From: DASTYU01 sp035764655 | GTDB lineage: Bacteria > Chloroflexota > Limnocylindria > Limnocylindrales > CSP1-4 | Reading direction: 5' to 3' | Assembly (NCBI GenBank): GCA_035764655.1 | Contig: DASTYU010000076.1 | Coordinates: forward strand, 1-16,204 | DNA: 16,204 nucleotides | Shown here: piece after piece, positions 15,580 to 16,204 of the stretch | Layout of the letters: the number at the start of each line of letters is the position of its first letter | How positions within the stretch are numbered: position 1 is the first letter of the stretch | Program-made: the position numbers and the translations under genes | The notes under the pieces: model-generated | Database searches by the model: none | The model's input: the letters and a program-made list of their open reading frames with translations, nothing else | What the model was told of the DNA's origin: nothing

Positions 15580-16106
15580 GTGTGTGCTGGACGCACGCAC
15601 AGCGAAGCGTCCCCGAAGGCCGTCTTCAGCCTGCCGCTGACCGAGCGCGTCCTCGATCGTTTGGGACGCCCGCGCTGGTTGTGGATCGCCGCCTGGTCGC
15701 TGGTCCCGCTACTGTCCTGGTCGGTGTTCGCGACGGCCATCGTCGCGTCGGCACGACCGCTGGAGGTGCGCGGCGCGATGGAGCTCGCGACGACCAGGCG
15801 GTACCTGAAGATGGAACCGGCCGAGATGGCCGTTCCGCCGGCGTGCCGGTGACATTCGTGGTGACGAACGCAGGCAGCATCGACCACGAGTTATACCTTG
15901 GTGACGAGGCGGAACAATCAGAGCACGAGCAAGAGATGCAGGCGGGCGCGATGGCCCATGACGAGCCGATGGGCATCGGGGTGAAAATGGGCGAGACGAA
16001 GGAGCTGACGGTCACCTTTCCCGAGGCCGGCTCGGTCCTCGCCGGATGCCACGTCGCCGGGCACTACGCCGGCGGCATGAAGGCGAGTGTCGAGATCGGT
16101 TCGTAG
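15580..16106 (+). pseudogene. exported/membrane-anchored cupredoxin with an apparent one-base deletion
   Basis: Two frames together encode one blue-copper-type protein. The first (about 15580-15837) has a basic stretch, a hydrophobic helix WLWIAAWSLVPLLSWSVFATAIVA followed by ASA-R (possible signal-peptidase site or anchor), then the first cupredoxin strand up to KMEPAEMAVP. The second (15837-16106) continues AGVPVTFVVTNAGSIDHELYLGD and ends at TAG. Adding one G to the CCGCCGG at 15835-15841 restores the expected AVPAGVPVTF. The type-1 copper ligands are all present: His at 15885-15887, Cys at 16047-16049, His at 16062-16064 and Met at 16077-16079 (pattern C-x4-H-x4-M). Without repair the protein stops at 15852. 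The N-terminal start is uncertain: GTG at 15580 has a badly spaced ribosome site, and ATG 15778 with GGAGG ahead would omit the signal. The frameshift may be real decay or a sequencing/assembly error. Confidence 0.72.
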
Positions 16107-16145
16107 GGAGGAGCCGGCCCCACGGCGCCGCGCTGAACGATACCA

Positions 16146-16204
16146 ATGACTCACCAACACCACGGCGGGGACGAGCGGCGGGAGCACGTCGAGGAAGCGG
16201 CCGC
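16146..16204 (+). CDS. start of a His-rich protein cut by window edge
   Basis: From the ATG at 16146 the frame stays open to the window end, reading MTHQHHGGDERREHVEEAA. The start is 39 bases past the cupredoxin stop and has only a poor ribosome site. A His-rich N-terminus next to a cupredoxin is common in copper proteins such as some CopA-type ATPases, but 19 residues cannot identify it. It could also be chance. Confidence 0.35.
   Translation, partial: MTHQHHGGDERREHVEEAA

Overview
The window is uniformly very GC-rich bacterial chromosomal DNA with dense, mostly overlapping genes, many GTG/TTG starts and several genes without a clear Shine-Dalgarno. The gene set (HspR-type MerR regulator with Hsp20, Lon, DnaJ and ClpB; CsoR; RsmG; a KimA-like permease; Hpt) suits a high-GC lineage such as Chloroflexota or Actinomycetota. 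I lean to Chloroflexota, but that is inference from gene content and no phylogenetic marker settles it. No rRNA, tRNA, insertion sequence, phage gene or CRISPR array was seen.

Layout. (1) 1-7143, all minus strand: a heat-shock operon transcribed hsp20 - hspR - lon - dnaJ (class B) - clpB, with clpB leaving the window at base 1 about 30 codons before its expected end. The promoter at 7208-7237 is overlaid by an inverted repeat of HAIR-like design, so HspR probably represses its own operon. (2) 7144-7510, no gene: that promoter/operator plus four copies of a short palindrome-like motif spaced 41-49 bases. (3) 7511-12799, all minus: rsmG, a calcineurin-like phosphoesterase, a KimA-like APC potassium/amino-acid permease, a universal stress protein and two RCK/TrkA nucleotide-binding proteins, nearly all overlapping or within a few bases. 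The last four look like a transporter with its cytosolic regulators. (4) 12800-13136, no gene: a perfect inverted pair of DnaA-box-like 9-mers and a candidate rsmG promoter. (5) 13137-13493 minus: csoR, whose promoter contains a perfect 17-base palindrome of CsoR-operator type. (6) 13607-15562 plus, divergent from csoR: four tightly coupled genes (CxxC/CxxC zinc-ribbon protein, PD-(D/E)XK-like nuclease candidate, hpt, four-helix membrane protein). (7) 15563-16204 plus: a membrane-anchored or exported cupredoxin gene broken by an apparent one-base deletion, then the start of a His-rich gene that runs off the window.

Most genes are recognisable families. The items most worth attention are the HspR operon with its variant operator, the repeat family at 7306-7454, the KimA/USP/double-RCK module, and the CsoR operator facing genes that are not standard copper genes while a cupredoxin lies 2 kb downstream.
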